64,000 bases of DNA from Lachnospiraceae bacterium. GTDB taxonomy: Bacteria; Bacillota; Clostridia; Lachnospirales; Lachnospiraceae. Of the stretch, positions 48,544 to 57,483 are shown in pieces. The notes below the pieces were generated by a model. It was given only the letters and a program-made list of their open reading frames with translations, did no database searches and was not told the DNA's origin. The stretch's first letter is position 1; each line of letters begins with the position of its first letter. Location: contig FZRB01000001.1 in the NCBI GenBank assembly GCA_900199595.1, positions 244,819-308,818 on the forward strand, read 5' to 3'. A program made the translations under genes and the position numbers.

Positions 48544-49044
48544 ATGAGTAGATTACTAATAAAACAGAAGGTCTTTTCGTGGACAGATACATATGACGTA
48601 TATGATGAGGTTGGAAATCCCAAATACTATGTGAAAGCGGATTTCTTCTCAATCGGACATAGAATCCGTATCTATGATAAAGCAACCGGTTCAGAACTTG
48701 GAATTATCCAGGAAAAAGTTCTCCGGATATTTAAGGAGTTTGAAATATCCATTAACGGTATATCTCAGGGAATTATAAAGAAACAATTCTCCATGTTCGT
48801 TCCAAAGTATAATATCGACTATAAAGGATGGAGGCTTGAAGGAGACTTCATGCAATGGAACTATACAATCTATGAAGGCAGTCGTTTGGTCGTAAATATC
48901 GATAAACAACTGTTCCAATGGGGAGACACTTACGTTTTGGATATAGTTGATCCTGTTGATGAACTTCCGGCTCTTATGGTAGCGATAGCAATGGATGCTG
49001 CAAAGTGCTCGGAGAATGATAATAATAGAAATACATTTATGTGA
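48544..49044 (+). CDS. LURP-one-related (YxjI-type) protein
   Basis: A 166-residue protein starting at the ATG after a GGTGG site. LIKQKVFSWTDTYDVYDEVG, then GIIQEKVLRIFKEFEI and WRLEGDFMQWNYTI match the LURP-one-related fold, a tubby-like beta barrel. Bacterial members are of unknown function. A hairpin overlaps its stop codon. Confidence 0.85.
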   Translation: MSRLLIKQKVFSWTDTYDVYDEVGNPKYYVKADFFSIGHRIRIYDKATGSELGIIQEKVLRIFKEFEISINGISQGIIKKQFSMFVPKYNIDYKGWRLEGDFMQWNYTIYEGSRLVVNIDKQLFQWGDTYVLDIVDPVDELPALMVAIAMDAAKCSENDNNRNTFM

Positions 49045-49070
49045 TGTGAATCATTTAGCAGATTCACATC
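49043..49070 (+). terminator. Hairpin at the LURP-one-like stop codon
   Basis: GATGTGAATC / GATTCACATC (49043-49052 with 49061-49070) is a perfect 10-bp stem with an 8-base loop. The tail is TATTT, so it is a weak terminator or an mRNA 3' end stabiliser. Confidence 0.5.
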
Positions 49071-49082
49071 TATTTGGTGATT

Positions 49083-49373
49083 ATGAAAGATATGGAAATA
49101 GCGGTATTGACATTCAGGCTGCGTGCACCATGGGTACATAGCCTGAAAGAAAAAAGAATGATAGTAAAAAGCATTATCGCAAAAGTGCAGAATCAGTTTC
49201 ATGTTTCTGTGTCAGAAATCGATGAACAGGATATACATCAGATCATAGTAATCGGTGTGGCAGCAATAGTTCCACATAATGCCATGGCTGACAGTCTGAT
49301 GGATGAAATATCTAGCTTTGTAGAGAAAAATACTGATGCTGAAATACTGGATGAGATAAGAGAAATCCGATAG
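49083..49373 (+). CDS. DUF503 (YlxP-like) protein
   Basis: About 96 residues of the DUF503 family, recognised by AVLTFRLRAPWVHSLKEKRM near the start. Members are small ferredoxin-like-fold proteins; YlxP-type copies are linked to ribosome biogenesis. The segment between residues 40 and 70 departs from the usual pattern, so this may be a divergent copy. The start could also be the ATG at 49092. Confidence 0.75.
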   Translation: MKDMEIAVLTFRLRAPWVHSLKEKRMIVKSIIAKVQNQFHVSVSEIDEQDIHQIIVIGVAAIVPHNAMADSLMDEISSFVEKNTDAEILDEIREIR

Positions 49374-49416
49374 TGAATTATGGTGGAAATTTATTAGATT
49401 TCTAGTCAGGTTTTCT

Positions 49417-49445
49417 TTGACTAACTTCGCCAAAATGAATATAAT
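49417..49445 (+). promoter_or_regulatory. Strong sigma-A promoter for the riboswitch-controlled unit
   Basis: TTGACT (49417-49422), 17 bases, then TATAAT (49440-49445). The c-di-GMP riboswitch begins about 18 bases downstream. Confidence 0.85.
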
Positions 49446-49462
49446 ATACATATCGTGAATAT

Positions 49463-49535
49463 GTTAGCAAACCCGACGAAAGTCGGCGGCGCAAAGCTAT
49501 TAGGGCCTGTAAAATGGTAGCCAGTTGCAACTAGA
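49463..49535 (+). ncRNA. Cyclic-di-GMP-I (GEMM-I) riboswitch
   Basis: The aptamer shows the class hallmarks in order: AGCAAACC, a GAAA-capped stem (CCGAC/GTCGG), GGCGCAAAGCTA, then a second stem whose 3' side reads ATGGTAGCCAGTTGC. These correspond to the P1b tetraloop and receptor and the GCAAAGC core that binds c-di-GMP. A strong promoter lies just upstream and a terminator hairpin just downstream, which is the standard layout of a transcription-control riboswitch. The first gene controlled is the helix-turn-helix protein at 49607, and probably the three-gene cassette after it. Confidence 0.9.
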
Positions 49536-49543
49536 GTATAAAC

Positions 49544-49589
49544 GCATTGGAGTAGATCAGTTTAAGGTCTTCACCGGTGCTTTTTGTTT
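49544..49589 (+). terminator. Riboswitch expression-platform terminator
   Basis: GCATTGG (49544-49550) pairs with CCGGTGC (49574-49580, two G-U pairs), with an inner GATC/GGTC stem, followed by TTTTTGTTT. It lies directly after the c-di-GMP aptamer and before the ribosome site of the next gene. Confidence 0.75.
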
Positions 49590-49606
49590 ATTCGAGAGGT
49601 ATGTAT

Positions 49607-49816
49607 ATGGATAATTATTTAACAATAAAAGAAGTAGCAGAAAAGTGGAACCTGACAACAAGAAGAGTCCAAAAAATGTGCTCAGATGGAATAATCCCTG
49701 GAGTAATCCGGTTCGGTAGAGCTTGGGCAATTCCGGCAGATGCAGAAAAACCGATAGATGGACGGATAACTACGGGGAAGTATAGGAATTGGAGGAAAAA
49801 AGATTCTGATTCTTAG
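49607..49816 (+). CDS. Small helix-turn-helix protein under c-di-GMP control
   Basis: A 69-residue protein of the MerR/excisionase-like winged-helix kind: YLTIKEVAEKWNLTTRRVQK then DGIIPGVIRFGRAWAIPADA. The start at 49607 has GAGAGG 7 bases upstream. It is the first gene after the riboswitch, so its synthesis depends on c-di-GMP. Related small proteins bind DNA near mobile elements. It may switch the HerA cassette or element excision. Confidence 0.85.
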   Translation: MDNYLTIKEVAEKWNLTTRRVQKMCSDGIIPGVIRFGRAWAIPADAEKPIDGRITTGKYRNWRKKDSDS

Positions 49817-49914
49817 ATGAGGTGTGTACACAAAGTACACCTAAATTTATATGATAAATGTTAAACTGAACATTTAATACTATACAACAATTTTTTTATT
49901 GAGAGGGGATTACT

Positions 49915-51558
49915 ATGGTTAAGGTGAATTTGGAGTACAACCCGTACTTAATGGATTTTAAGGCCAAGTTTAATGGGAAAGAGCCTAGAATCAACAGTCT
50001 TGTTGAAAAGTATGAAAAGCTTCCGTTACAGACCTGGGTAAAGGATGTTCCACATATCCTTTACGATGAGATGAACGGATATGATTTCGATTTGGAATAT
50101 ATTGGACCGGATCTTGAGTATGAAGATATAGTGAAGGCATTTGAAAATGAACATATTTCTGCAGATGATGTCAGATGCAATCATATAAAAACCATGGAAA
50201 GTCGTGTTGAAAAACTGGCTGGGATTATAGCGCTTAATAAGTGGTTAGATGAAAATAGAAACAATAGGCTTGATTTAGATACTTTTAAGATTGAAAATCC
50301 TGACGTTTTTGATAATAGCCATTCTATTATTATCATAGGGGATACAGGTCTTGGTGATTTTACTTTTGAGAATACCAATATATCTATAGAGGTTATTTCG
50401 GATATTAACGAGCTTGATAACACTGATTTAAAAGATACTCCTATCATCATTGATGCAGATAGGTTAAGTATTCAAGAATTGCAGTCTATTATTAGTGAAA
50501 TACAAAATGAAAATGAGAATGTTTCCGTTAATCAGTTTTTTATATATGTTCATTCAAAAAATAAAATGGAAATGTATTATAGATTACTTACGGATATTGG
50601 TATTAAGAATCCTCAGATTATCAATGGTCTGGATGATATTAGTTTGAAAAGATATTTTGAATACTACCCAGTTTCTGATTATATCAGAGATTATTTAAAA
50701 GCAGTAAGAAATAAAGTTGATACTTTAAAAGCAGAAATGGAAGTAGAAAAAGAAAAATCTGATAAAGCTAATGGTGAAGTAATGTCTCAAATAATGATGA
50801 TTGAGGATCATATTTCGGCAATTAAGGATTCGATAGTAGAACTTGATAATATAAGCAAAACAACAATATTACCTGAGTGGGATTTTACAAAGAACAAAAT
50901 GCTTGAAAAGATAAGTCTTTGGAAAGTCAAAAAAACAAAAATCACATCCTACGATGAAGCAATTAATTTGGCTAAACAGTTTGAAGAAGAAATAAAATAT
51001 CAGTGGGATAAGTTTATTGAGGTTGTAAAAGGAATAACTGCTCAGAATAAAAATACAATAATGGAGAAATGTACAGAAATCTATGATAGAGCAACTAAAT
51101 CAAAATCTCCTAAATATCCTAGTAATCCATCGTTTGAAACATATAAAAGTGAATTTGATGGTTTAATAAATGAATTTATGAATATTAAAGAAGAACATTA
51201 TGAAAAACCTAAAGAAGGAATTTTAAATTCATTTTTAAAAGAGTTTAATTCATCTACAGACAATAAGGAGAGTGTTCTTGTTACTACGTATCCTTGCTAT
51301 AAGTGGAGAGAGTATGCAGCTGAAATTACAACTCCAATTATTGATAAAATAATAGAAGAGCGTAATACAGAACTACAAGAGTATTGTACAAATGTGACGT
51401 TAGATTATTCTGAAAAACTTATTAAGTTATTGGATGAGAGAATCGAAGATAAAGATAGATTCTCTGAACGTTTATCGGCTGACATCAGAGTTCTTCAAAA
51501 GGATTTTGACTGGCTTAATGAGCTTATAGAAAAATTAGAGACAATCGAAAGGAGTTAA
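49915..51558 (+). CDS. Coiled-coil protein, first gene of the HerA cassette
   Basis: A 547-residue protein not recognised by family. An alpha/beta N-terminal region (about 130-260; SIIIIGDTGLGDFTFEN, TPIIIDADRLSIQELQSIIS) could be a nucleotide-binding-like or TIR/CARF-like domain. A long coiled coil follows (about 265-320 and 340-545). The ribosome site is GAGAGGGG. It lies 3 bases before the HerA-like gene and is probably its partner. Upstream, a AGGTGTGTAC/GTACACCT repeat at 49820-49842 may be an operator. Confidence 0.72.
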   Translation: MVKVNLEYNPYLMDFKAKFNGKEPRINSLVEKYEKLPLQTWVKDVPHILYDEMNGYDFDLEYIGPDLEYEDIVKAFENEHISADDVRCNHIKTMESRVEKLAGIIALNKWLDENRNNRLDLDTFKIENPDVFDNSHSIIIIGDTGLGDFTFENTNISIEVISDINELDNTDLKDTPIIIDADRLSIQELQSIISEIQNENENVSVNQFFIYVHSKNKMEMYYRLLTDIGIKNPQIINGLDDISLKRYFEYYPVSDYIRDYLKAVRNKVDTLKAEMEVEKEKSDKANGEVMSQIMMIEDHISAIKDSIVELDNISKTTILPEWDFTKNKMLEKISLWKVKKTKITSYDEAINLAKQFEEEIKYQWDKFIEVVKGITAQNKNTIMEKCTEIYDRATKSKSPKYPSNPSFETYKSEFDGLINEFMNIKEEHYEKPKEGILNSFLKEFNSSTDNKESVLVTTYPCYKWREYAAEITTPIIDKIIEERNTELQEYCTNVTLDYSEKLIKLLDERIEDKDRFSERLSADIRVLQKDFDWLNELIEKLETIERS

Positions 51559-51561
51559 GGC

Positions 51562-54500
51562 ATGGATGAATTAAAAGTTAGAGAAAATGAAGATCTGGCA
51601 ATAGTTACTGAACCCTTAACAATGGAAAATCGTCTCGAAATCATTGAAGAAGGAATCAGAAAGAAATATCTGGCAAGACTGACGGAAATGCAGATTTGTC
51701 CTATTAATAATATGCTTCCTCTCGAAGAGGATCTTATTGATAATATACGTGTTTATAAAGTTACAGAAATGGTCTATCCGAAGGATGAGATTGCAACTGA
51801 CAAATTTACCACAGTTTTTAATACATTATCCACTTACAATGCATCTATTTTTATTATTCTGGATTCAGATGGTGAGAAAACAGACTTTTATATTGGCGTA
51901 AGAAATAATGAAACTGATCCATTATTAAAAAGGTCAACAGTTACATTAGGTGATACGATGAAGAATACTTTGATTGGTCACTTCCCAGGAGCAAAAATAG
52001 AAAATATTGATAGAAATGCAATAGCGAATTTGTCTAACAAAATAATTACTCAAGATAATGTTGCATCAGTTAGTGTTGTTGGAAGTACAAAAAATGATAA
52101 GGAACAGTCCAATAATCAGTTTGTCCAGGGAATAGAAAAACTTGCCCTGTCTATGCACGATAGACAATATATTGGAATAATAATTGCTGAAAATCAGTCT
52201 TCAAAAACGGTGCAATCATTAAGAGAGGACTATCAAAACTTATATACCAAGCTTTCTCCGTTTCAAAAAGTACAATTTTCAGATAATACATCAGAAAGTA
52301 CATCTAGGAACAAATCATTTTCTGAAATGAGTGGTAAGCAAAAAGCGGCTATGATAGGAGGTGCTGTTATTTCTGTTATTGGCGCTGTTGGAGGAGCTGC
52401 ATTAGGTGCTGTTGCAGGTGGTGGAACTGCTGCTGGAACTGGAGCTATGGTTGGTGGAACAGTTGCTGGTCAGTTTAATGGCTTTATTTCGTCGCTTGCA
52501 CCAACAGAGCAGATTTCAACATCTACGTCAACGACTACTTCCACAACAACAGAGAATAAAGCGGTAACTGATATTATGCAGTTGCTTGACGAATCAATAC
52601 AAAAAACAAAAGAATATGATAGCTATGGAATGTGGAATATAGCAAGCTATTTTATATCTGATGATATGACGGCAGCGGAAATAGCTGCAAGTAATTATCG
52701 TTCGCTTATGAATGGTGAAAAATCTGGCCGAGAACTTTCTGCCATAAATTCGTGGAGAAGTAATAATCCTGCTATTAGTGGGGGTTTTCGAGATTTGACA
52801 ACATATCTATCCAGGTTTATGCATCCGACATTTTGTTACGGAAGCAATGAAGAATATAATGTTCTTACAGATGCGACTACTTCAGTTAGTGGTAGAGATC
52901 TTGGACTTCATATGGGACTTCCACGTGCGACAGTATCGGGACTTCCAGTAATAGAACATGCAGAATTTGGAAAAGAAGTTACAACATATCAACTGTTTTC
53001 GAACCAAAAGGAATTAAGACCAGAAGAGAGATTGACTTTAGGTAAGGTATTTGATCTTGGTCGTATAACAAATAAAGTTGTAGAACTTGAAAATAAAAGC
53101 TTAAATATGCATACATTTATCACAGGCTCAACTGGTTCTGGAAAGAGTAATACTGTGTATCAGATACTTAGTGAATTACATCAGGATAATATTCCGTTCC
53201 TTGTTATTGAACCAGCAAAGGGTGAATACAAGGATGTGTTTGGCCATATGCCTGATGTAAATGTTTTTTCTACAAATCCTAATGTTTCGGAACTTATTAA
53301 TTTGAATCCATTTAAATTCCCTAGTTCCATACACGTTCTAGAACATGTGGATGGATTAGTAGAAATATTTAGTGCATGTTGGCCAATGTATGATGCAATG
53401 CCAGCCTTCTTCAAAGATGCGATGCTAAAGTCTTATGAGTCGGTAGGATGGGATTTAGGATCATCGACTTTTGATGGAGAAGATGTTGAATTTCCAGATT
53501 TTGAAATACTAGCAGAACAGTTGAATGAGTTGATTGAAGGATCTGATTATGCTTCGGATATAAAATCAAACTATAGAGGAGCTTTAATAACTAGAGTTAA
53601 GTCTTTATCGGTTGGATTAAATAAATTCATCTTTACATCTGAACAAACACCATATGAACGTATATTTGATGAAAACTGTATTCTTGATATAAGCCGCGTT
53701 AAGTCAGGAGAAACCAAGGCACTCATAATGGGTATGATGGTATATATCCTTAATGAATATAGAGTTGATAGAAAAACATCAAATAATAATGGATTGAAGC
53801 ATATTACTGTTCTAGAAGAAGCTCATAATCTTTTAAAGAATACAGCTAATGGAGAATCTGAGTTGGTTGGAAAATCAGTTGAAATGCTTACTCAGACTAT
53901 TGCAGAGATTCGTACATACGGAGAGGGATTTATAATTGTTGATCAGTCGCCTTCGTCTGTAGATATTTCTGCGATTAAGAATACAAATACAAAGATAGTT
54001 CTAAGAACGCCGGAAGCAAATGATAGAGAAGCGGTTGGTAGATCAATGGGCTTAACAGAAAATCAGGTTAACGAAATTGCAAAGCTTCCTGGTGGTGTTG
54101 CAGTTGTTTATCAGAATAATTGGGTGAATCCAGTTCTTACTTTGGTTGATAAGGCTCCAGTAAAGGATGTTCCTTATGTAAATGAAAATCCTATAAAGAT
54201 AAGAACAATTAAATCTGCTCGTAAGTATCTTCTCAAAATGCTTATGCATCCTTGGATTGGGGGTGAAGAGGTTATATCCGAAGAAGTATTACTTGATTCG
54301 TTAAAAGTTATAGAATTATCTAGAAGCGAAAGAAAAGAAATCAAGAATCTTATTTCAGATTACGGTTTATTTGCTGGAAATCTTATTTGGAAAGATGAGG
54401 ATATGGCAAAGTTACAGCAATTAGTTAAGAGCGTATTAGGAATATCTGATAAAGATATTTCACATATGACGGAACCTAAGGATTTATATTTTACTGTTAA

Positions 54501-54579
54501 GGATAGTGTGAAAAAACTATCAGATCAAGAAATCAAGGAAATCTGTTATGTTATAACATATACAAAGGAGGTGGCCTGA
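51562..54579 (+). CDS. HerA/VirB4-type ATPase with internal glycine zipper
   Basis: A 1005-residue ATPase of the HerA/FtsK class. Walker A is ITGSTGSGKSNTVYQIL (about 520) and Walker B is HITVLEEAHNLL (about 747); later, IIVDQSPSSVDISAIKNTNTK and VLRTPEANDREAVGRSMGL are the sensor and arginine-finger region. Residues about 263-310 are a glycine-rich hydrophobic stretch (GAVGGAALGAVAGGGTAAG) like a membrane-inserting glycine zipper, which typical HerA proteins lack. The stop and the next ATG overlap (ATGA). A motor that moves DNA or assembles a membrane complex is plausible; the role is unknown. Confidence 0.82.
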   Translation: MDELKVRENEDLAIVTEPLTMENRLEIIEEGIRKKYLARLTEMQICPINNMLPLEEDLIDNIRVYKVTEMVYPKDEIATDKFTTVFNTLSTYNASIFIILDSDGEKTDFYIGVRNNETDPLLKRSTVTLGDTMKNTLIGHFPGAKIENIDRNAIANLSNKIITQDNVASVSVVGSTKNDKEQSNNQFVQGIEKLALSMHDRQYIGIIIAENQSSKTVQSLREDYQNLYTKLSPFQKVQFSDNTSESTSRNKSFSEMSGKQKAAMIGGAVISVIGAVGGAALGAVAGGGTAAGTGAMVGGTVAGQFNGFISSLAPTEQISTSTSTTTSTTTENKAVTDIMQLLDESIQKTKEYDSYGMWNIASYFISDDMTAAEIAASNYRSLMNGEKSGRELSAINSWRSNNPAISGGFRDLTTYLSRFMHPTFCYGSNEEYNVLTDATTSVSGRDLGLHMGLPRATVSGLPVIEHAEFGKEVTTYQLFSNQKELRPEERLTLGKVFDLGRITNKVVELENKSLNMHTFITGSTGSGKSNTVYQILSELHQDNIPFLVIEPAKGEYKDVFGHMPDVNVFSTNPNVSELINLNPFKFPSSIHVLEHVDGLVEIFSACWPMYDAMPAFFKDAMLKSYESVGWDLGSSTFDGEDVEFPDFEILAEQLNELIEGSDYASDIKSNYRGALITRVKSLSVGLNKFIFTSEQTPYERIFDENCILDISRVKSGETKALIMGMMVYILNEYRVDRKTSNNNGLKHITVLEEAHNLLKNTANGESELVGKSVEMLTQTIAEIRTYGEGFIIVDQSPSSVDISAIKNTNTKIVLRTPEANDREAVGRSMGLTENQVNEIAKLPGGVAVVYQNNWVNPVLTLVDKAPVKDVPYVNENPIKIRTIKSARKYLLKMLMHPWIGGEEVISEEVLLDSLKVIELSRSERKEIKNLISDYGLFAGNLIWKDEDMAKLQQLVKSVLGISDKDISHMTEPKDLYFTVKDSVKKLSDQEIKEICYVITYTKEVA

Positions 54580-56555
54580 TGACTAATACTTTTGATTCTT
54601 TTGAAGGCAATTCCTTTAAAACTGAGGGCATAAATATATCTGAAAAAACAAGTGAATTCAATAAGGCTTTTGATTCAAAGGTGAAAAGTGCTGATGGAGT
54701 TTATAAGAACAATAATTTTGATGTAACTAAAACTAATGTGCCTGGTTGGCTTGGAATTGATACCAATTCAGTTAAGGTATCAACGGATTCTGTTGTTAGT
54801 AATGTGAAACAAATGTATTCAGGTGGTAATGTTGATTTACCTGGATATGAATCTTTCAAAACAATGGGGATAAAAGATGTTGGTAAATGGAAAGGTGATC
54901 TTAAAGATAAAGGGACTTTAAAAAGTAGAGCTGGGTATGATGCTGAAATAATAAGTACAGCAAAAGAAAATATAACAAATGAGGCACTAGGAAATGGTAA
55001 CAAAACATATAGGGCAGATGATAGACCAGATTTATTTTCTAGAAATGATCAATATGTTGATAAAATCCGTGTTGATTCAGCGGGAAATATCACTGAACGT
55101 ATTCAAACAAAGTTTATAGGTGATGATGGTAGATCATGTTGTAAAAATCTTTTAGAGAATAAGGATTTTAATAAATATTATACTGATGGAAAAGTTGATA
55201 AAATAGAAATCCCAAAAGATTATTTTAAATCGGGAAAAGAATATATTGCTGAGCAGAGAACAAAATTAGAAGGACAATTAGAGAGAGTAAAAGCAGAAGG
55301 AAATATAGAAGCGCAAGAAGGCATACAAGCAAAATTGGATAAAGTAAATCAGTTGGATGGAATGCTTGAACAAAGCAATACTACCTCAACAGAAGCTATA
55401 CAGGCAGCTAAGCATCCTAAGTTATATGCAGCAAAACAAATGATGCCGTCCGTAGCTAAAAAAGGGGCAATGGATGGTTTAAATCAGGCAAAGACAGCTA
55501 TGATTGTCACTGGAGCAATGTCGACAGTAGATAATGTGTCAAAATATATCGATGGGGATATTGAGGCGGAAGAAGCTGTAAAAAATATAGCTACTGAAAC
55601 TGGTACAGCAGGTGTTGCAGCATTTGGTGTGGGATTTATTACAAGTTCGACAGCTACATTAATGCGTAGTTCTAGTAATGAACTTATAAGGAGCGTGGGA
55701 TCTGCAGGTGGTGGATGTCTTCCTGCGGCTGCTGTTTCTTATGGAATTGAAGTTCATGGAGCTGTTGTTGATTATGCAAAGGGTGAGATTGATAATACTG
55801 AATTTGTGGATGAACTTGGTCGAGGCGGAGCCAAAGTTGCAGGAGGTATGGTTGGCGGTGCTGTTGGAAGTGCTGTTGGACCAGTTGGTACATTTGTAGG
55901 TGCTACTATTGGTAGTGAAGTTGGAGAAGCAGCTTATGATGCTACGAAGTATGTGGCGGATACATCAGTTGATTTAGCAACAGGTGATAAAACCATCGAA
56001 GAAGTATCTACAGAAATTAAGGATGCAACAATAAAAAAAGCTGAGAAAATTGAGGAAACTGCAAAAGAAACTGTAGATAATTATAAAGAAATAGCTGGGT
56101 ACGTTGCTGATGAAACTGGTTTGAATGAAAAGGTGTCTGATGTTAAAGAATCTGTCGAAAAAAATGTTGAGGAAACAACGGCAAAGGTGGAAAAATCACT
56201 GGAAAAAGCTCAAACTACAGTTGAAAAAAATGCGACAGAGATAAAGAAAGAAGTAAAGGAGTCAGCTGACAGAACAGTAGAAACTGTTAAGGATTATGAA
56301 CAGTCAGCTAAGGAACTTGTATCAAGTACTGTAAATTATGCAATCACCTCGGAGGCATACGTATCTGCTGTAGAAGTTTGTGATGGTGCAATTGATTCTA
56401 GTGCTGAACAGCTAAGTAAATTAGAAGCAAAAGCAAAAGAATATGCTGATAAAGCCGTAGAAAAGGCGGGGGATTTTGGAACAGATACGGTGAAAGATGT
56501 AAAAGCGGCAATCACTGATTTTAATATTAAAAATTCCTTACCGTTTAAGTTTTGA
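54579..56555 (+). CDS. Glycine-zipper/LEA-like protein, last gene of the HerA cassette
   Basis: A 658-residue protein translationally coupled to the HerA gene. The first half has RPDLFSRNDQYVDKIRVD then KIEIPKDYF, a domain I have seen in polymorphic-toxin-like and mobile-element proteins but cannot name. The middle has two hydrophobic glycine-rich segments (about 340-365 and 415-450; VAGGMVGGAVGSAVGPVGTF), likely membrane-inserting. The last 160 residues are amphipathic LEA/apolipophorin-like repeats (KVEKSLEKAQTTVEKNATE). It may be a membrane-acting effector driven by the ATPase. Confidence 0.72.
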   Translation: MTNTFDSFEGNSFKTEGINISEKTSEFNKAFDSKVKSADGVYKNNNFDVTKTNVPGWLGIDTNSVKVSTDSVVSNVKQMYSGGNVDLPGYESFKTMGIKDVGKWKGDLKDKGTLKSRAGYDAEIISTAKENITNEALGNGNKTYRADDRPDLFSRNDQYVDKIRVDSAGNITERIQTKFIGDDGRSCCKNLLENKDFNKYYTDGKVDKIEIPKDYFKSGKEYIAEQRTKLEGQLERVKAEGNIEAQEGIQAKLDKVNQLDGMLEQSNTTSTEAIQAAKHPKLYAAKQMMPSVAKKGAMDGLNQAKTAMIVTGAMSTVDNVSKYIDGDIEAEEAVKNIATETGTAGVAAFGVGFITSSTATLMRSSSNELIRSVGSAGGGCLPAAAVSYGIEVHGAVVDYAKGEIDNTEFVDELGRGGAKVAGGMVGGAVGSAVGPVGTFVGATIGSEVGEAAYDATKYVADTSVDLATGDKTIEEVSTEIKDATIKKAEKIEETAKETVDNYKEIAGYVADETGLNEKVSDVKESVEKNVEETTAKVEKSLEKAQTTVEKNATEIKKEVKESADRTVETVKDYEQSAKELVSSTVNYAITSEAYVSAVEVCDGAIDSSAEQLSKLEAKAKEYADKAVEKAGDFGTDTVKDVKAAITDFNIKNSLPFKF

Positions 56556-56574
56556 TCATAAAGTAAAAAAAAGT

Positions 56575-56620
56575 AACAGGTCAAATCTCGCAAAAAAATT
56601 AGATTTGACCTGTTTGTTTT
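56575..56620. terminator. Bidirectional terminator between the HerA cassette and the ThpR gene
   Basis: AACAGGTCAAATCT / AGATTTGACCTGTT (56575-56588 with 56601-56614) is a perfect 14-bp stem. A run of A precedes it and TGTTTT follows, so it can stop transcription in both directions at this convergent junction. Confidence 0.85.
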
Positions 56621-57116
56621 ATACACTACCAAGTTCGGTATAGATCATTCCGTGTTTTCCTCTGTCGGAGCGGTAGAGAGTTATCTTTTTTACCGTCATA
56701 GTTTTGTGAGGTACTGATATTCCGGTCATACCCTTCCGGCATACAGCTTTACGAATAAGTGTTATGTGCGGAGAGAACTTCTTTCTATCATATGGAATAT
56801 CAGCATCGGAAAGATAATGGCGGAGTGATCTTACCAAGGTTTTCAGTTCATCTGAGTTGTCAAGACCAGCCCACCATAAGTCTCCAAAGTTTCCAAATCC
56901 TTTAAGAGAGATGTTGAATGGCTTGAAGCTAACGTTCTCCATCGTCTGAAGTACATAATCAGGATCTGGATAATCACCTATAAATGCAAGAGTGATGTGA
57001 GTATTATCTATAGCTGTATAGTTACCGGTAACACCGGCTTTTTTCATATTGCCTTGTATTTCCAGGAGGGCATTCTTTATATTCGGTTCCAGTTCTATTG
57101 CTATAAATAATCTCAT
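56619..57116 (-). CDS. thpR: RNA 2',3'-cyclic phosphodiesterase (ThpR/LigT family)
   Basis: A 165-residue 2H phosphoesterase. The two catalytic H-x-T motifs are HITLAFIG (His 40) and HITLIRK (His 117). Enzymes of this family open 2',3'-cyclic phosphates on RNA ends, and some join tRNA halves with a 2'-5' bond in vitro. It is convergent with the HerA cassette across a shared terminator and stands just ahead of the regulatory genes. Its presence near a tRNA array with an interrupted tRNA is suggestive but unproven. Confidence 0.9.
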   Translation of the reverse strand: MRLFIAIELEPNIKNALLEIQGNMKKAGVTGNYTAIDNTHITLAFIGDYPDPDYVLQTMENVSFKPFNISLKGFGNFGDLWWAGLDNSDELKTLVRSLRHYLSDADIPYDRKKFSPHITLIRKAVCRKGMTGISVPHKTMTVKKITLYRSDRGKHGMIYTELGSV

Positions 57117-57181
57117 AATATTTTACCTGCTTGATGGTGTAATTATATCTATGTACTGAATCAAATTTGCATCGTGATTTT

Positions 57182-57394
57182 TTATGTAGTTTTGTCGCTA
57201 TAAGGAAATAATTCAGTTATTGGAGTTTCCAGTGTTTCGGAGAGTTTATATGCATTAAGAAGTGATGGGATTCGCGTAAGTGCTTCGTAGTACTTAATGC
57301 AGCGTACACTTATACCGGTTTTTGCAGATAGTTCCAACTGACTGATGTTTTTTTCTGTTCTAACATTCCTGAGATTTGAAGTAATATTCTCCAT
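57182..57394 (-). CDS. XRE-family helix-turn-helix regulator, 70 residues
   Basis: A minimal Cro/C1-type DNA-binding protein: ISQLELSAKTGISVRCIKYY is the helix-turn-helix (about residues 18-37). A strong ribosome site (GGAGGTATAAGCG in the minus strand) lies just before the ATG. It follows the S24 repressor gene on the same strand by 89 bases. Confidence 0.87.
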   Translation of the reverse strand: MENITSNLRNVRTEKNISQLELSAKTGISVRCIKYYEALTRIPSLLNAYKLSETLETPITELFPYSDKTT

Positions 57395-57483
57395 ACGCTT
57401 ATACCTCCTGTTTCAAATTGCCTGAGATGAGCTATTAATCGTCTCCTGACAATTCTAATTATAAAGAGGTAGATGTCCTTTAA

